Shown here piece after piece: positions 23,973 to 31,124 of a stretch of 33,674 nt of DNA. The stretch comes from Anaerolineales bacterium (GTDB taxonomy: Bacteria > Chloroflexota > Anaerolineae > Anaerolineales > UBA11579), in NCBI GenBank assembly GCA_026129305.1, contig JAHCII010000020.1, positions 1 through 33,674 on the forward strand, written 5' to 3'. Made by a program: the position numbers and the translations under genes. Within the stretch, counting starts at the first letter, position 1, and every line of letters starts with the position of its first letter. Under the pieces are notes generated by a model. That model searched no databases. It was not told where the DNA came from and saw only the letters and a list, made by a program, of their open reading frames with translations.

Positions 23973-25265
23973 ATGCTAAGCACCGATATCCAAAAAATCA
24001 AACAGGACTTCCCCGACTACATCGAGGCGGTGGAGAAGAACTACCGCTGGAATTTTCTGATGCTGGCGCTGGATTCGTCCTTCTTCTCTTTCTCCGTGGC
24101 AATGCTGTCGCAGGATACGATCATTCCGTATTTTGTCTCCAAGCTGACCGAGCACCCGGCCTATATCGGTCTGGTGCCGGCCATCTACTACCTGGGCTAC
24201 TTCTTTCCGCAACTGATCGGCGCCTTTCTGGTCAACGGCCGCCCCACCCGCAAGTGGCCCATCTTCTGGATCGCCGCCACCGAGCGTGTCGGCATCTTGG
24301 CAATTGCTCTGGTGGCGCAGTTCACCGGGCTGATCAGCAATGAGCTGGCCCTGTTGATCTTGATGATCTCTTTCCTGGTCTTCTCCGTAACCAACGGACT
24401 GATCGGTCCGGCCTACGGTGATTTCACCAGCAAGAACATCATCCGCAACCGCGGCCTGTTCTTCGGCTTCAACGGCGCTCTGGGCGGCCTGATCGGCCTG
24501 GCCGCCTCGCTCATCGCTACGCACCTGCTCAACAGCTACGACTTCCCCATCAACCTGCGTTACTTGTTCTGGTTGGGTTTTGGCACCTCGTTTATCTCGC
24601 CGTTCTTCATCGCCAGCTTCCGCGAAGTGCCTTTCCCCATCCAAACCAAGACGGAAGATCTCAAAACCTTCCTCAAGACCATCCCTCACCACATCCGCAA
24701 ATCGCTGGGCTTCAAGCACTACCTGTTGGTGCGCAGCTTCATGAACTTTGGCCTCATGGGCAACGCCTTCTTCGCCATCTACGCCATCAGCCGTTTTGGC
24801 CTGGGCAGCGGCGCGGTCGGAGTCTTCACCATGATCATCCTGCTCACCCAGACCCTGATGGGCTTCCTGCTGGGCTGGCTGGGCGACCGCCACGGCTACA
24901 AGATGGTCTACGTCTTCGACTGCGTGCTGTTCATTCTCACTGGGGTTCTCTCGTTGACGGCTGCTTCGCCGTTGGCCTTCTACATCATCGCCGTCTGCAT
25001 GGGCGGCATGTACGCGGTCCAGCGCGTAGGCGACGCCAACATGGTCTTCGAGCTGGCTCCGCCAGAGCAGACCAGCCGCTTCATCGGCATTAACAACACT
25101 TTCATGGCCCCGGTGCTCACCATCGCTCCGCTGGTGGGCGGCCTGATCGTGGACGGCCTCTCGCACCAGGCGCTCTTCGCCACCGTGCTGGCGGTCGGCA
25201 TCGCCGCGCTCTGGCTGTGCATCAAATACCTGCCCGACCCGCGCCAGGAAATCGCCGCGGCCTGA
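23973..25265 (+). CDS. Major facilitator superfamily transporter
   Basis: 430 aa with about twelve hydrophobic segments and the MFS-type loop LGWLGDRHGYKMVYV between two of them. A long amphipathic N-terminus (DIQKIKQDFPDYIEAVEKNY) precedes the first helix. It is the last gene before the strong terminator, 15 bases after copy 4, with no clear Shine-Dalgarno. It may export released bases or act as a second uptake route; nothing in the sequence decides the substrate. Confidence 0.88.
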   Translation: MLSTDIQKIKQDFPDYIEAVEKNYRWNFLMLALDSSFFSFSVAMLSQDTIIPYFVSKLTEHPAYIGLVPAIYYLGYFFPQLIGAFLVNGRPTRKWPIFWIAATERVGILAIALVAQFTGLISNELALLILMISFLVFSVTNGLIGPAYGDFTSKNIIRNRGLFFGFNGALGGLIGLAASLIATHLLNSYDFPINLRYLFWLGFGTSFISPFFIASFREVPFPIQTKTEDLKTFLKTIPHHIRKSLGFKHYLLVRSFMNFGLMGNAFFAIYAISRFGLGSGAVGVFTMIILLTQTLMGFLLGWLGDRHGYKMVYVFDCVLFILTGVLSLTAASPLAFYIIAVCMGGMYAVQRVGDANMVFELAPPEQTSRFIGINNTFMAPVLTIAPLVGGLIVDGLSHQALFATVLAVGIAALWLCIKYLPDPRQEIAAA

Positions 25266-25266
25266 C

Positions 25267-25298
25267 AAAAAATCCCCGCCAGTTGGCGGGGATTTTTT
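25267..25298 (+). terminator. Intrinsic terminator of the nucleoside operon
   Basis: Perfect 14-bp stem AAAAAATCCCCGCC / GGCGGGGATTTTTT with AGTT loop, directly after the MFS stop codon; T-runs on both strands make it bidirectional. Confidence 0.95.
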
Positions 25299-25327
25299 AT
25301 TTAGGAGCTGGACGGCTACCAAAATTT

Positions 25328-25335
25328 GGTATAAT
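25328..25335 (+). promoter_or_regulatory. Promoter of tRNA-Gln
   Basis: TATAAT (25330-25335) preceded by TGG, an extended -10, ten bases before the mature tRNA 5' end. No clear -35. Confidence 0.6.
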
Positions 25336-25345
25336 TTTCCCACGC

Positions 25346-25416
25346 TGGGGATTCGTCTAGCGGTAGGACGACTGACTCTGACTCAGTAAGCTCTGGTTCG
25401 AATCCAGAATCCCCAT
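25346..25416 (+). tRNA. tRNA-Gln (anticodon CTG)
   Basis: A full cloverleaf can be drawn: acceptor TGGGGAT/ATCCCCA, D-arm GTC...GAC with loop AGCGGTA, anticodon stem ACTGA/TCAGT around CTCTGAC giving CTG, T-arm TCTGG/CCAGA around TTCGAAT, and discriminator T. The T1-A72 opening is usual for glutamine tRNAs. CCA is not encoded. The terminator follows four bases later. Confidence 0.93.
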
Positions 25417-25419
25417 CCT

Positions 25420-25453
25420 AAAGGCCTGCTTTCAAAAGCAGGCCTTTGTTTTC
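25420..25453 (+). terminator. Terminator after tRNA-Gln
   Basis: 12-bp perfect stem AAAGGCCTGCTT / AAGCAGGCCTTT with loop TCAA, followed by GTTTTCTT. Confidence 0.9.
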
Positions 25454-25480
25454 TTCCCGTTCGGGGGGCTAAAAAGCAAC

Positions 25481-25539
25481 CCCCAGTTTGTCAAGGGCTT
25501 GGTTTACGATTATAGTGTCCCCAGTTTTATCAAGGGTTT
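25481..25539 (+). repeat. Pair of imperfect direct repeats beside tRNA-Gln
   Basis: CCCCAGTTTGTCAAGGGCTT (25481-25500) recurs as CCCCAGTTTTATCAAGGG plus TTT (25519-25539), about 38 bases apart. The second is preceded by TGT, and the C-runs are flanked by G-runs. They mark the start of the AT-rich island and could be recombination-enzyme or insertion-sequence end remnants; no transposase or integrase is present. Confidence 0.45.
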
Positions 25540-25594
25540 AGGGGCCTCGCTGCCAATAACAAGGCTCAGGAAGAAAGGAACTAGCCGAAGAATC

Positions 25595-26149
25595 ATGAGC
25601 ATGATTGAACAATTAGCCGGAGCTCTTTCGACAGCAATGAGATGGTTAATAGAGTCAATTACTATCAGAATAGTATTGGCCTCCTTCACCACGATACTCC
25701 TTTTTACCCCTCATGAATTGATTGAAAGAGTTGGACTGCTAGACTTTCGTAATGAAAATATCGAACTTCTGGGAATAGTTTTCTTGTTAAGTTCTATCTG
25801 GCTGACTATAGACATTAGCTCAAGATTTATCGTAATGCCCATTAAAAGTCATAAAGCCCTAAAAAGAAGACAACAGTACTTACATGGATTAACTCCCGAG
25901 GAGGCAACAATCTTAGCATCCTACATAAGAGGAAACACACGAACTTTATATTTGAATATGTCGAGTGGTGTAGTTAACGGTCTTGTACATCAGAAAGTTA
26001 TTTACTCAGCTTCAAGTACCGGCACAATGCCAACTCATTGGGCATACAACATCCAACCTTGGGCATGGGATTATCTTCAAAAACATCCGGAAATCTTACA
26101 AGATGCTGAAGACGCAGCAACAAACTTGGCAGAGCCGTTTGAGTTCTAG
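25595..26149 (+). CDS. Superinfection exclusion protein B (SieB)-like membrane protein
   Basis: 184 aa from ATG 25595, with two membrane helices near the N-terminus (TIRIVLASFTTILLFT and LGIVFLLSSIWLTIDI), then a basic stretch and a soluble C-terminal domain. The latter has LTPEEATILASYI, NGLVHQKVIYSAS and YNIQPWAWDYLQKHPEIL. The helix pair followed by a winged-helix-like domain ending in NIxPWAWxYL is the plan I know from SieB family proteins of lambdoid phages, which abort infection by other phages at the membrane. The gene is AT-rich and lies just inside a tRNA-linked island, as expected of a phage-borne defence gene. GAAG is four bases before the ATG. Confidence 0.65.
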   Translation: MSMIEQLAGALSTAMRWLIESITIRIVLASFTTILLFTPHELIERVGLLDFRNENIELLGIVFLLSSIWLTIDISSRFIVMPIKSHKALKRRQQYLHGLTPEEATILASYIRGNTRTLYLNMSSGVVNGLVHQKVIYSASSTGTMPTHWAYNIQPWAWDYLQKHPEILQDAEDAATNLAEPFEF

Positions 26150-26371
26150 CGTTATAAACCGAAACGTCTTTTCTATCATGTGTGTAACGTATGCAACTGT
26201 TGCAGCACAGCATTGATTCTTCGGACAAGATTTTCGCTAAGTACTTGGAACCTAGCTTTTTTGTTCTCTGCGATCTAGACAACCGCGGAAAATATCCTAA
26301 ATACATTACCGTGCACCAAAATAGCCTGAAAGTTGGCTATTGCAACCTCGGATAACCTTACACTCGCCCGC
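26150..26371. other. AT-rich non-coding stretch
   Basis: I see no gene here. The short frames lack ribosome sites and coding character. The stretch lies between the SieB-like gene and the tRNA-like fragment. Confidence 0.5.
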
Positions 26372-26397
26372 CGGATTCGAATCCGGGATCCCCCCAT
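26372..26397 (+). repeat. Degenerate tRNA 3'-end copy (candidate att site)
   Basis: TTCGAATCCGGGATCCCC followed by CCAT matches the T-loop-to-acceptor end of tRNA-Gln at 25397-25416 (TTCGAATCCAGAATCCCCAT) with two substitutions and two extra C. A T-arm-like stem CCGG/CCGG flanks the loop, but no D-arm or anticodon arm precedes it. A tRNA 3'-end duplication at this distance is the usual footprint of integration. The asparagine-synthetase-like gene stops (TAA at 26399-26397) at its edge. Confidence 0.5.
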
Positions 26398-28019
26398 TAA
26401 CGATACGGGTGAATCTCGTTTGTCTGAAGGTAATACTCTGCACGTATTAGCCTTTCTAGTTGGACAATGCCTCCATTCACCATGTAGGAAGAAATTTCCC
26501 CTTCTTCTATCTGATGCAATAGAAAATTCGCATCTATCAGGCCCCATCTAGCTAAACACGATGACTTTAACAATTCTTTCACAAAGTGGAATTTTTCGGT
26601 AAATAGACGCAAAATCACTGTATCGTAGTTGCTTGTCGATTCGAACTGCGCATCCACAAAAACATCCCCTATCCAATTTCTAAGTAATTTCTCTCGGCTG
26701 GGAATTGGCTTTCCATTGATAGTCGATTCTCTGAAAAATTTCAATAAGTGAAGATTTTGCATTGGATGGATTGCCCAAAGATGAAATGGCCAATAGTTGG
26801 AAAAATCTGCCCAATTTGCTAAGACAGCCGAGGAGGGAAAGGCTGTGGAGAAGGTTTGGATGCCAAAGTAGTTTTCACGAAAAACCAGCATACGAATGGC
26901 TTTAGGAGACAGGTAGTTCATACTTGAACGAATGACATCAACCAAACTAAAGAATTGTTCCTGTAAGTAAAATCGACCGAAATCAAGTGAGGTCACACGA
27001 TAAAGCTCGTTGCCTCCCTCTCCACTTGAAACCACGTCAACACCACTCAATGATATAGAGGCGTGAAATTTTGATACTAAGGCGCGCAGGGGATTGATAT
27101 TCGCGGGAAAGCCCAATGTCTCTATACGATCCTCTTGGTCAGAAAAAGGGTAATAATCGGTCCCATCGAATAGACTTAGTTCCAAATCATGTTTTGTAGT
27201 GAAGGCGTCAACTGCTTGCAGATTTTCAGCTTTAGGGGCGTAATCGGAGTACAGAAAAAAGCAGGGAATTGAGATCCCTAACTCTCTAGCTGAATGTGCC
27301 AGCAAAGTACTATCGAGTCCCGAGGAGAGTAGTGCCCCAACTTCGGCACCCGCAGTAGAAAGAATATCAAGTTGTGTGCCAAGAAGCTCTTTCAGCAGCT
27401 TGGAATAAGCGTCAAGCCACTTGCTTTCTGACTCATATTCAATTAGTTCACTTGGCACTCCTGGCTGGTAAAAATTCTCTATGACGACCCTATTATCCGA
27501 GCTAACCCAGACCAAACAACCTGGAGGCGCAGAAAACAAGTCTTTCAGAAGGGTTTCTGAAGTAATGAACAATGAACCCGCTATTTGGTCAAGCAAGGCT
27601 CTTTCACCTAAACTTGGTTTACTACTAAGTTTTTTAATAACCAGCTCTGCTTTGGTAGATAAGAAAAATGAAGTATCCTCAATTGCAAAGTAACAAGGGA
27701 ATCTTCCATATAAGTCTGTCATCAGAAGAATCGTCCCAGTAGTTTTATCAAGATAAACTAAGAGAAATTCAGCCCATGAGTTTAGAAGCAACTCCCAATC
27801 GTTTTTGCTCGCACATGCCGAAAGACTCTCAATATTCAAAGTGCTGTCAAAGCTGGCTAGATAACCTATCAACAAAAAACCTGGTGTCTCTAAGTGGATA
27901 GGTTCAGGAAATACGGTTTGGGCGTGAACAAAAGTATTCGGAGAAGTAAAACCCACTTTTCTATCATGGATTTCCAAAAAAAAGTGTGGCTGTTGGTCAC
28001 GCTTATTCATCGTGTCCAA
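26397..28019 (-). CDS. Asparagine-synthetase-like ATP-dependent amide-forming enzyme (RiPP/lasso cyclase type)
   Basis: 540 aa. The N-terminal part (about 1-200) has the shape of the glutaminase domain (GYLASF, FLLVYLDKTTGTILLMTDLYGRFPCYF) but the protein does not begin Met-Cys and no N-terminal nucleophile Cys is present, so it cannot take ammonia from glutamine. The C-terminal synthetase domain keeps the pyrophosphate loop LLSSGLDSTLLAHSA and the second signature SSGEGGNELYR (normally GEGGDE; Asp is Asn here). Enzymes of this type adenylate a carboxylate; lasso-peptide cyclases (McjC-like) and some antibiotic enzymes share the domain set and lack the nucleophile. Its start overlaps the end of the RRE-like gene by 17 bases, so the two act together. 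AT-rich, foreign-looking base use. Confidence 0.75.
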   Translation of the reverse strand: MDTMNKRDQQPHFFLEIHDRKVGFTSPNTFVHAQTVFPEPIHLETPGFLLIGYLASFDSTLNIESLSACASKNDWELLLNSWAEFLLVYLDKTTGTILLMTDLYGRFPCYFAIEDTSFFLSTKAELVIKKLSSKPSLGERALLDQIAGSLFITSETLLKDLFSAPPGCLVWVSSDNRVVIENFYQPGVPSELIEYESESKWLDAYSKLLKELLGTQLDILSTAGAEVGALLSSGLDSTLLAHSARELGISIPCFFLYSDYAPKAENLQAVDAFTTKHDLELSLFDGTDYYPFSDQEDRIETLGFPANINPLRALVSKFHASISLSGVDVVSSGEGGNELYRVTSLDFGRFYLQEQFFSLVDVIRSSMNYLSPKAIRMLVFRENYFGIQTFSTAFPSSAVLANWADFSNYWPFHLWAIHPMQNLHLLKFFRESTINGKPIPSREKLLRNWIGDVFVDAQFESTSNYDTVILRLFTEKFHFVKELLKSSCLARWGLIDANFLLHQIEEGEISSYMVNGGIVQLERLIRAEYYLQTNEIHPYR

Positions 28020-28335
28020 AAACTCGGCTTGATTTTAATACGGGAGGTGCCGGGAGTAGGATTTCCTTCGATAAGAAGAATTGTATAAAGCTTAAAATAT
28101 TTTCGTCTTGTGATCTATACAACAGTGGTTTTTTTGAAATTAGGTGGCGCTTTAACTGATCTATTTCTATACCTGGATTTTCAACTATTATTCTTAGAAT
28201 CCAGTATCCAAACGGTGTAATTTTATATATATAATCCTCCCTCCAATCACAAACAATTGTCTCGTTCCCATTCACTAAATCGATTGGTCCACAAATTAAT
28301 ACACCAAACGGGTTAGCAAACAACCGAGCGCCCAA
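28003..28335 (-). CDS. PqqD/RRE-like peptide-binding protein
   Basis: About 110 aa if started at TTG 28335. The central and C-terminal part reads YKITPFGYWILRIIVENPG, IEIDQLKRHL, ENILSFIQFFLSKEIL. This follows the PqqD pattern: a strand, a T-x-x-G turn, a long helix, a short helix, and a final helix ending in a hydrophobic L. PqqD-like domains (RiPP recognition elements) bind the leader of a precursor peptide and hand it to the modifying enzyme; lasso B1 proteins are this size. The start is uncertain: its frame continues without a break from the TAG stop of the upstream 65-aa gene, and no good ribosome site precedes the TTG. The neighbouring cyclase-like enzyme supports the assignment. Confidence 0.6.
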   Translation of the reverse strand: MGARLFANPFGVLICGPIDLVNGNETIVCDWREDYIYKITPFGYWILRIIVENPGIEIDQLKRHLISKKPLLYRSQDENILSFIQFFLSKEILLPAPPVLKSSRVFGHDE

Positions 28336-28359
28336 AGCCTTTGCTATAAGGCTTTTCCT

Positions 28360-28557
28360 CTATTGATTGTGATGCCCTGCCCCATGACTTTGAGAAGATT
28401 TATTCTTGGCCATAAATATTTCAAACCGCTTCCCCCGCCAACTAACGCCAAGCAGTGGCTGCATCGGCTCGGCAGTGGAAAGTTTCTTTGTAATTTCACT
28501 TTGCAATCGGCTAGTGTTGGTAAGCTCTTTGCGTTTATCTTTGCCTAAGTTCCTCAC
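28360..28557 (-). CDS. 65-aa peptide, candidate RiPP precursor
   Basis: Starts at GTG 28557 with a perfect GGAGG (28568-28564) six bases upstream and a TATAAT -10 (28593-28588) before that, so it is very likely translated although short. The first half is basic and helical (NLGKDKRKELTNTSRLQ, SEITKKLSTAEP); the second is mixed (LLGVSWRGKRFEIFMAKN) and ends SHGAGHHNQ. That is a plausible leader-core layout. I see no double-Gly cut site and not the lasso leader pattern, and no Gly1 with an acid at 7-9, only at position 10 if cut before GVSW. Its position as the first gene before the RRE-like and cyclase-like genes is the main argument. It could instead be the 5' part of the RRE gene split by a nonsense mutation. 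Confidence 0.5.
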   Translation of the reverse strand: MRNLGKDKRKELTNTSRLQSEITKKLSTAEPMQPLLGVSWRGKRFEIFMAKNKSSQSHGAGHHNQ

Positions 28558-28587
28558 AGTCTACCTCCGAACGTTGATGTCCTCAAG

Positions 28588-28593
28588 ATTATA
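28588..28593 (-). promoter_or_regulatory. -10 box of the RiPP-like operon
   Basis: TATAAT on the minus strand, with an AT-rich extension upstream, about 30 bases before the GTG of the 65-aa gene. No good -35 was found. Confidence 0.5.
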
Positions 28594-28627
28594 TAATGTA
28601 ATCTCTAGTAGTTAGCTTAAAAGACTG

Positions 28628-29551
28628 CTATTTCTTAACTTTGGCATCCGTACTCATCTTCTCCAGCAGATCGCCATACTCGCGGTTCATCTCTGCGAAG
28701 GTCGGCGGCTGGGGCGGTTGGTGGTAGGGGAAATCGAAGCGCTGCACTTCAAGGTGAGCGAAAGCTGCCTGGGCAGCGGCCAGGGTGGTCTCGAAGTCCA
28801 GCAGCGGGTCGCGCACGGACATGCCGAAGTAGCAGGGCTGGCTGAAAGGCGCCTGGCCTGCTGGCAGCTCGTATTCCAAAGTCTCGACGAGTTGATAGGA
28901 CAACACCTCCAGGGTGCTGTCGGTGAGCTTGGCGAAGACCTCGTGCATAGGGATGGTCTCCTCCACGCGGCCGAACCAGCACAGCAGGCGGCCCAGCGCC
29001 CCGCTGAAGGCGGGGCTTTTGGCCGCCGCAAGCAGGGTCGCCCGGCCGCCTGGCCGGCGCAGCAGGCGGGCCGCCCGCAAGATCCAACGGCGGCGGGCCG
29101 GCGAGAAGCTGAAAGCCCGCCAAGTGAGCGCCGGCGAAGCCAGAATAACCTGTTCCACGCGCGGCCGCAGACGCTGCAAAGCAGCCATGGCCAGCATGCC
29201 CCCGAAGGAAAAGCCCATCAGTGAAAACCGGCGATGCCCCAGCGCATCGGCCAGGGCCTCAACCACCTCCGCCAGCCGTGCCGAACTGAACGGCCCGGGT
29301 GAAAGCGGGCTGGATTGGCCATGACCGGGAAGTTCGAAGAACGTGACGCGGAAGCGCTGTCCCATGAACTGCGCCAGCCCCACCCAGTTCTCGATCTTGG
29401 AAATCGTCGCCGGAACCATGATCAAGGGCGGCCCGTCCCCGCAATGCAGGCAGTGCAGGCGCGTCATGGGCAGATCGACAAAGCCATAAGTAACTGGGGG
29501 CGGTTCAACTTCCCCCGTTTCAAATTGCTGTGCAGACGCGCTACCGGTCAC
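28628..29551 (-). CDS. Alpha/beta-hydrolase fold protein
   Basis: 307 aa from GTG 29551. The nucleophile elbow is GFSFGG, the oxyanion region LIMVPATISKIENW, and strand 4 is VTFFELPGHGQS. The acid is probably in SVRDPLLDF and the His late, in FPYHQPP. The alternative start at Met 29467 would remove the first strand (TYGFVDLPMTRLHCL), so I prefer the upstream GTG. Hydrolases of this size act on esters, lactones or thioesters; nothing is specific. GC-rich, so it marks the return to backbone DNA. Divergent from the zinc-ribbon gene. Confidence 0.85.
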   Translation of the reverse strand: MTGSASAQQFETGEVEPPPVTYGFVDLPMTRLHCLHCGDGPPLIMVPATISKIENWVGLAQFMGQRFRVTFFELPGHGQSSPLSPGPFSSARLAEVVEALADALGHRRFSLMGFSFGGMLAMAALQRLRPRVEQVILASPALTWRAFSFSPARRRWILRAARLLRRPGGRATLLAAAKSPAFSGALGRLLCWFGRVEETIPMHEVFAKLTDSTLEVLSYQLVETLEYELPAGQAPFSQPCYFGMSVRDPLLDFETTLAAAQAAFAHLEVQRFDFPYHQPPQPPTFAEMNREYGDLLEKMSTDAKVKK

Positions 29552-29598
29552 CGGGCTAATACCATCAGCGGAAAGTGTACCCCAACCCCAGCCTGCAC

Positions 29599-29604
29599 TA
29601 TAAT
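29599..29604 (+). promoter_or_regulatory. -10 box of the zinc-ribbon gene (leaderless)
   Basis: TATAAT ends seven bases before the GTG at 29612, so the transcript should begin at the start codon; there is no Shine-Dalgarno. Confidence 0.55.
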
Positions 29605-29611
29605 CAGCGCT

Positions 29612-30313
29612 GTGAACCCTTCCTTCAAGCTTTTCCGCTTACAGCAAATAGACAGCCAACTGGACCAGGCCAACAACCGACTGGCCGAGATCGCCCGCGA
29701 GCTGGCTGAAGACTCGGTATTAAGTGAAGCGCAGCAAAGCCTGCAAGCCGCCCAGCACGCCAACTTCACCGCTGAGAACGAACTGCGCCAGGCAGGCGAA
29801 GCGGTCAAGGCTGTGCGCGACAAGCTCAAGGAGAACCAAGATCAGCTCTACGGTGGCAAGGTAACCAATCCTAAAGAATTGCAAGACCTGCAATCCGAGG
29901 CCGAAGTCCTCACCCGCCAGCTAAGCGCCCTGGAAGATGCTGAGCTGGAAAAGCTGGCGGCCAGCGAAGAGCACAGCGCCGCGCGGGAAGCAGCCCAGGC
30001 CAACCTGGAAGCGGTCATCGCCCAACGCGGCGCAGAGAGCCAAACCCTGGGCGCCGAACAAGCTGAACTGCAGACCGAGGTGGAGCGGCTGGCAGGCGAC
30101 CGCCAATTGGCCCTGAACGGCGTTGAGGCCGAGCCGCTGGCGCTCTACACCCAACTGCGAGGCAGCAAAGCCGGGATGGCGGTGGCCAAGGTGACTGGCG
30201 ACAGCTGCAGCGCCTGCGGCATGGAACTCTCGGCGGCGCTGCTGCAAGCCGCCCGCTCGCCGAGCGAGCTCTCCCGCTGCGCCGCCTGCAAGCGCATTCT
30301 CTACGCCGGCTAG
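29612..30313 (+). CDS. Coiled-coil protein with C4 zinc ribbon (zf-RING_7/DUF164 family)
   Basis: 233 aa. Residues about 5-170 form long heptad-rich helices (FRLQQIDSQLDQANNRLAE onwards) with the conserved loop YGGKVTNPKELQDLQSE between them. The C-terminus has CSACGMEL and then CAACKRILYAG, four Cys for one zinc. I start at GTG 29612 because family members begin close to the LxxLQxIDxxL helix; upstream open frame to 29315 overlaps the divergent hydrolase. Bacterial members are small scaffolds thought to act in nucleic-acid or RNase H-associated processes; the role is not settled. Confidence 0.9.
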   Translation: MNPSFKLFRLQQIDSQLDQANNRLAEIARELAEDSVLSEAQQSLQAAQHANFTAENELRQAGEAVKAVRDKLKENQDQLYGGKVTNPKELQDLQSEAEVLTRQLSALEDAELEKLAASEEHSAAREAAQANLEAVIAQRGAESQTLGAEQAELQTEVERLAGDRQLALNGVEAEPLALYTQLRGSKAGMAVAKVTGDSCSACGMELSAALLQAARSPSELSRCAACKRILYAG

Positions 30314-30509
30314 CCCCGCAGCCTGCTTGACATCTCCGCCAATTTGGCGGGCCGCCGGCGGCATTGCGCGATACTGTCTGCATGCACAACCAGCCGGTTC
30401 CAGTGCACACTTCGCCCACCAGCATTCAGCCTCTGTCAAGCGCCAAAAAACCTACAACACCAACAACAGTCACAACACGCACAACACCGACAACGCCACG
30501 CCAGCAAAC
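30314..30509. other. Non-coding gap with A/C-rich tract
   Basis: No gene seen. It holds a 15-bp inverted repeat CCGCCAA-T-TTGGCGG near 30336-30350 without a T-run, and an A/C-only-rich tract (about 30445-30512) made of short ACAAC-like units, just past the minus-strand terminator. Confidence 0.6.
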
Positions 30510-30534
30510 AAAAAACGCGCCCAAGCGGGCGCGT
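30510..30534 (-). terminator. Terminator of the minus-strand housekeeping operon
   Basis: Perfect 8-bp GC stem ACGCGCCC / GGGCGCGT with a four-base loop, followed by TTTTT on the minus strand, 25 bases past the DUF167 stop codon. Confidence 0.9.
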
Positions 30535-30559
30535 CTCAAATTCGCAGCGCACTATACAC

Positions 30560-30865
30560 CTACAGGGCTTTCAAAATCCGTTCCTGGGCCTCCGCACCGT
30601 CCAGATCCATGATCGAAACCAGCTTATCGCGGCCGGTGTCGCCAGCGATGATCTCAATATGGGAGCGGGGCACATCCAGCACCTCCGCCAGGAAGGCGAT
30701 CAACGCCGCGTTGGCCTTGCCCTCCACGGGCGGCGCCGTCAGCCGGATCTTGATCGTGTCATCCGGCAGGATTTCGACGATCTGATTGCGCTTGGCACGC
30801 GGCGTGACACGAATGGCCAAGGCGGTCCCCCGTCGGCCGTCAGACAGTTTGTTGAACTTGGCCAT
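30560..30865 (-). CDS. DUF167 (YggU) family protein
   Basis: 101 aa. LAIRVTPRAKRNQIVEI, IKIRLTAPPVEGKANAALI and SHIEIIAGDTGRDKLV are the three conserved blocks of the small alpha/beta YggU fold. No biochemical role is firmly known. It begins three bases after the YggT-like gene, and YggU and YggT genes are commonly adjacent. Confidence 0.92.
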   Translation of the reverse strand: MAKFNKLSDGRRGTALAIRVTPRAKRNQIVEILPDDTIKIRLTAPPVEGKANAALIAFLAEVLDVPRSHIEIIAGDTGRDKLVSIMDLDGAEAQERILKAL

Positions 30866-30868
30866 GTT

Positions 30869-31114
30869 TTAGAAGACCAACAAGCGCGTGAGCATATTCC
30901 CCAACAGATGCAGCACAAGGATCAACACCAGCGGGCTGAAGTCCAGCCCAGCCATGGGGGGCATAAAGCGACGGATCGGCGCCAGCATCGGCTCCACCAG
31001 GCGCTCCAACGCTTCACGTAGAGCGTGATACGGCGGAAGTATGTACCCCAACAGGACGTGCAAGACCACCATCCAAGTCAACACATCCACGATCAAGCGA
31101 ATCAATTGAACCAT
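30869..31114 (-). CDS. YggT family membrane protein
   Basis: 81 aa from ATG 31114, which has GGAG five bases upstream; the longer frame reads back into the YggS gene. Two membrane helices (LIVDVLTWMVVLHVLLGYI and FSPLVLILVLHLLGNMLT) flank a loop with VEPMLAPIRRFMPPMAGLD, the family's P-x-R-x-x-P-G-x-D-x-S-P signature in slightly altered form. YggT proteins are linked to osmotic stress and, in the ylm cluster, to cell division. The family's single repeat is present once. Confidence 0.9.
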   Translation of the reverse strand: MVQLIRLIVDVLTWMVVLHVLLGYILPPYHALREALERLVEPMLAPIRRFMPPMAGLDFSPLVLILVLHLLGNMLTRLLVF

Positions 31115-31124
31115 GCCTTCTCCG

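Noticed and set aside
23976..25343. 455-codon minus-strand frame opposite the MFS gene
   Set aside because: Composition is a mirror of the hydrophobic gene (Asp/Glu/Gln-rich), and it reads through the terminator region; no domain is visible.
25604..25616. TTGAACAA inside the SieB-like gene resembling the XRE-cupin operator
   Set aside because: Only eight bases match, it lies in coding sequence and the rest of the 21-bp site is absent.
28360..28557. Classical lasso precursor reading of the 65-aa peptide
   Set aside because: No Thr at the penultimate leader position with Gly1 and an acid at 7-9; kept only as a generic precursor candidate.
30445..30512. A/C-rich ACAAC tract as a CRISPR or tandem repeat array
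   Set aside because: Units are irregular and only a few bases long; it is simple low-complexity sequence beyond a terminator.
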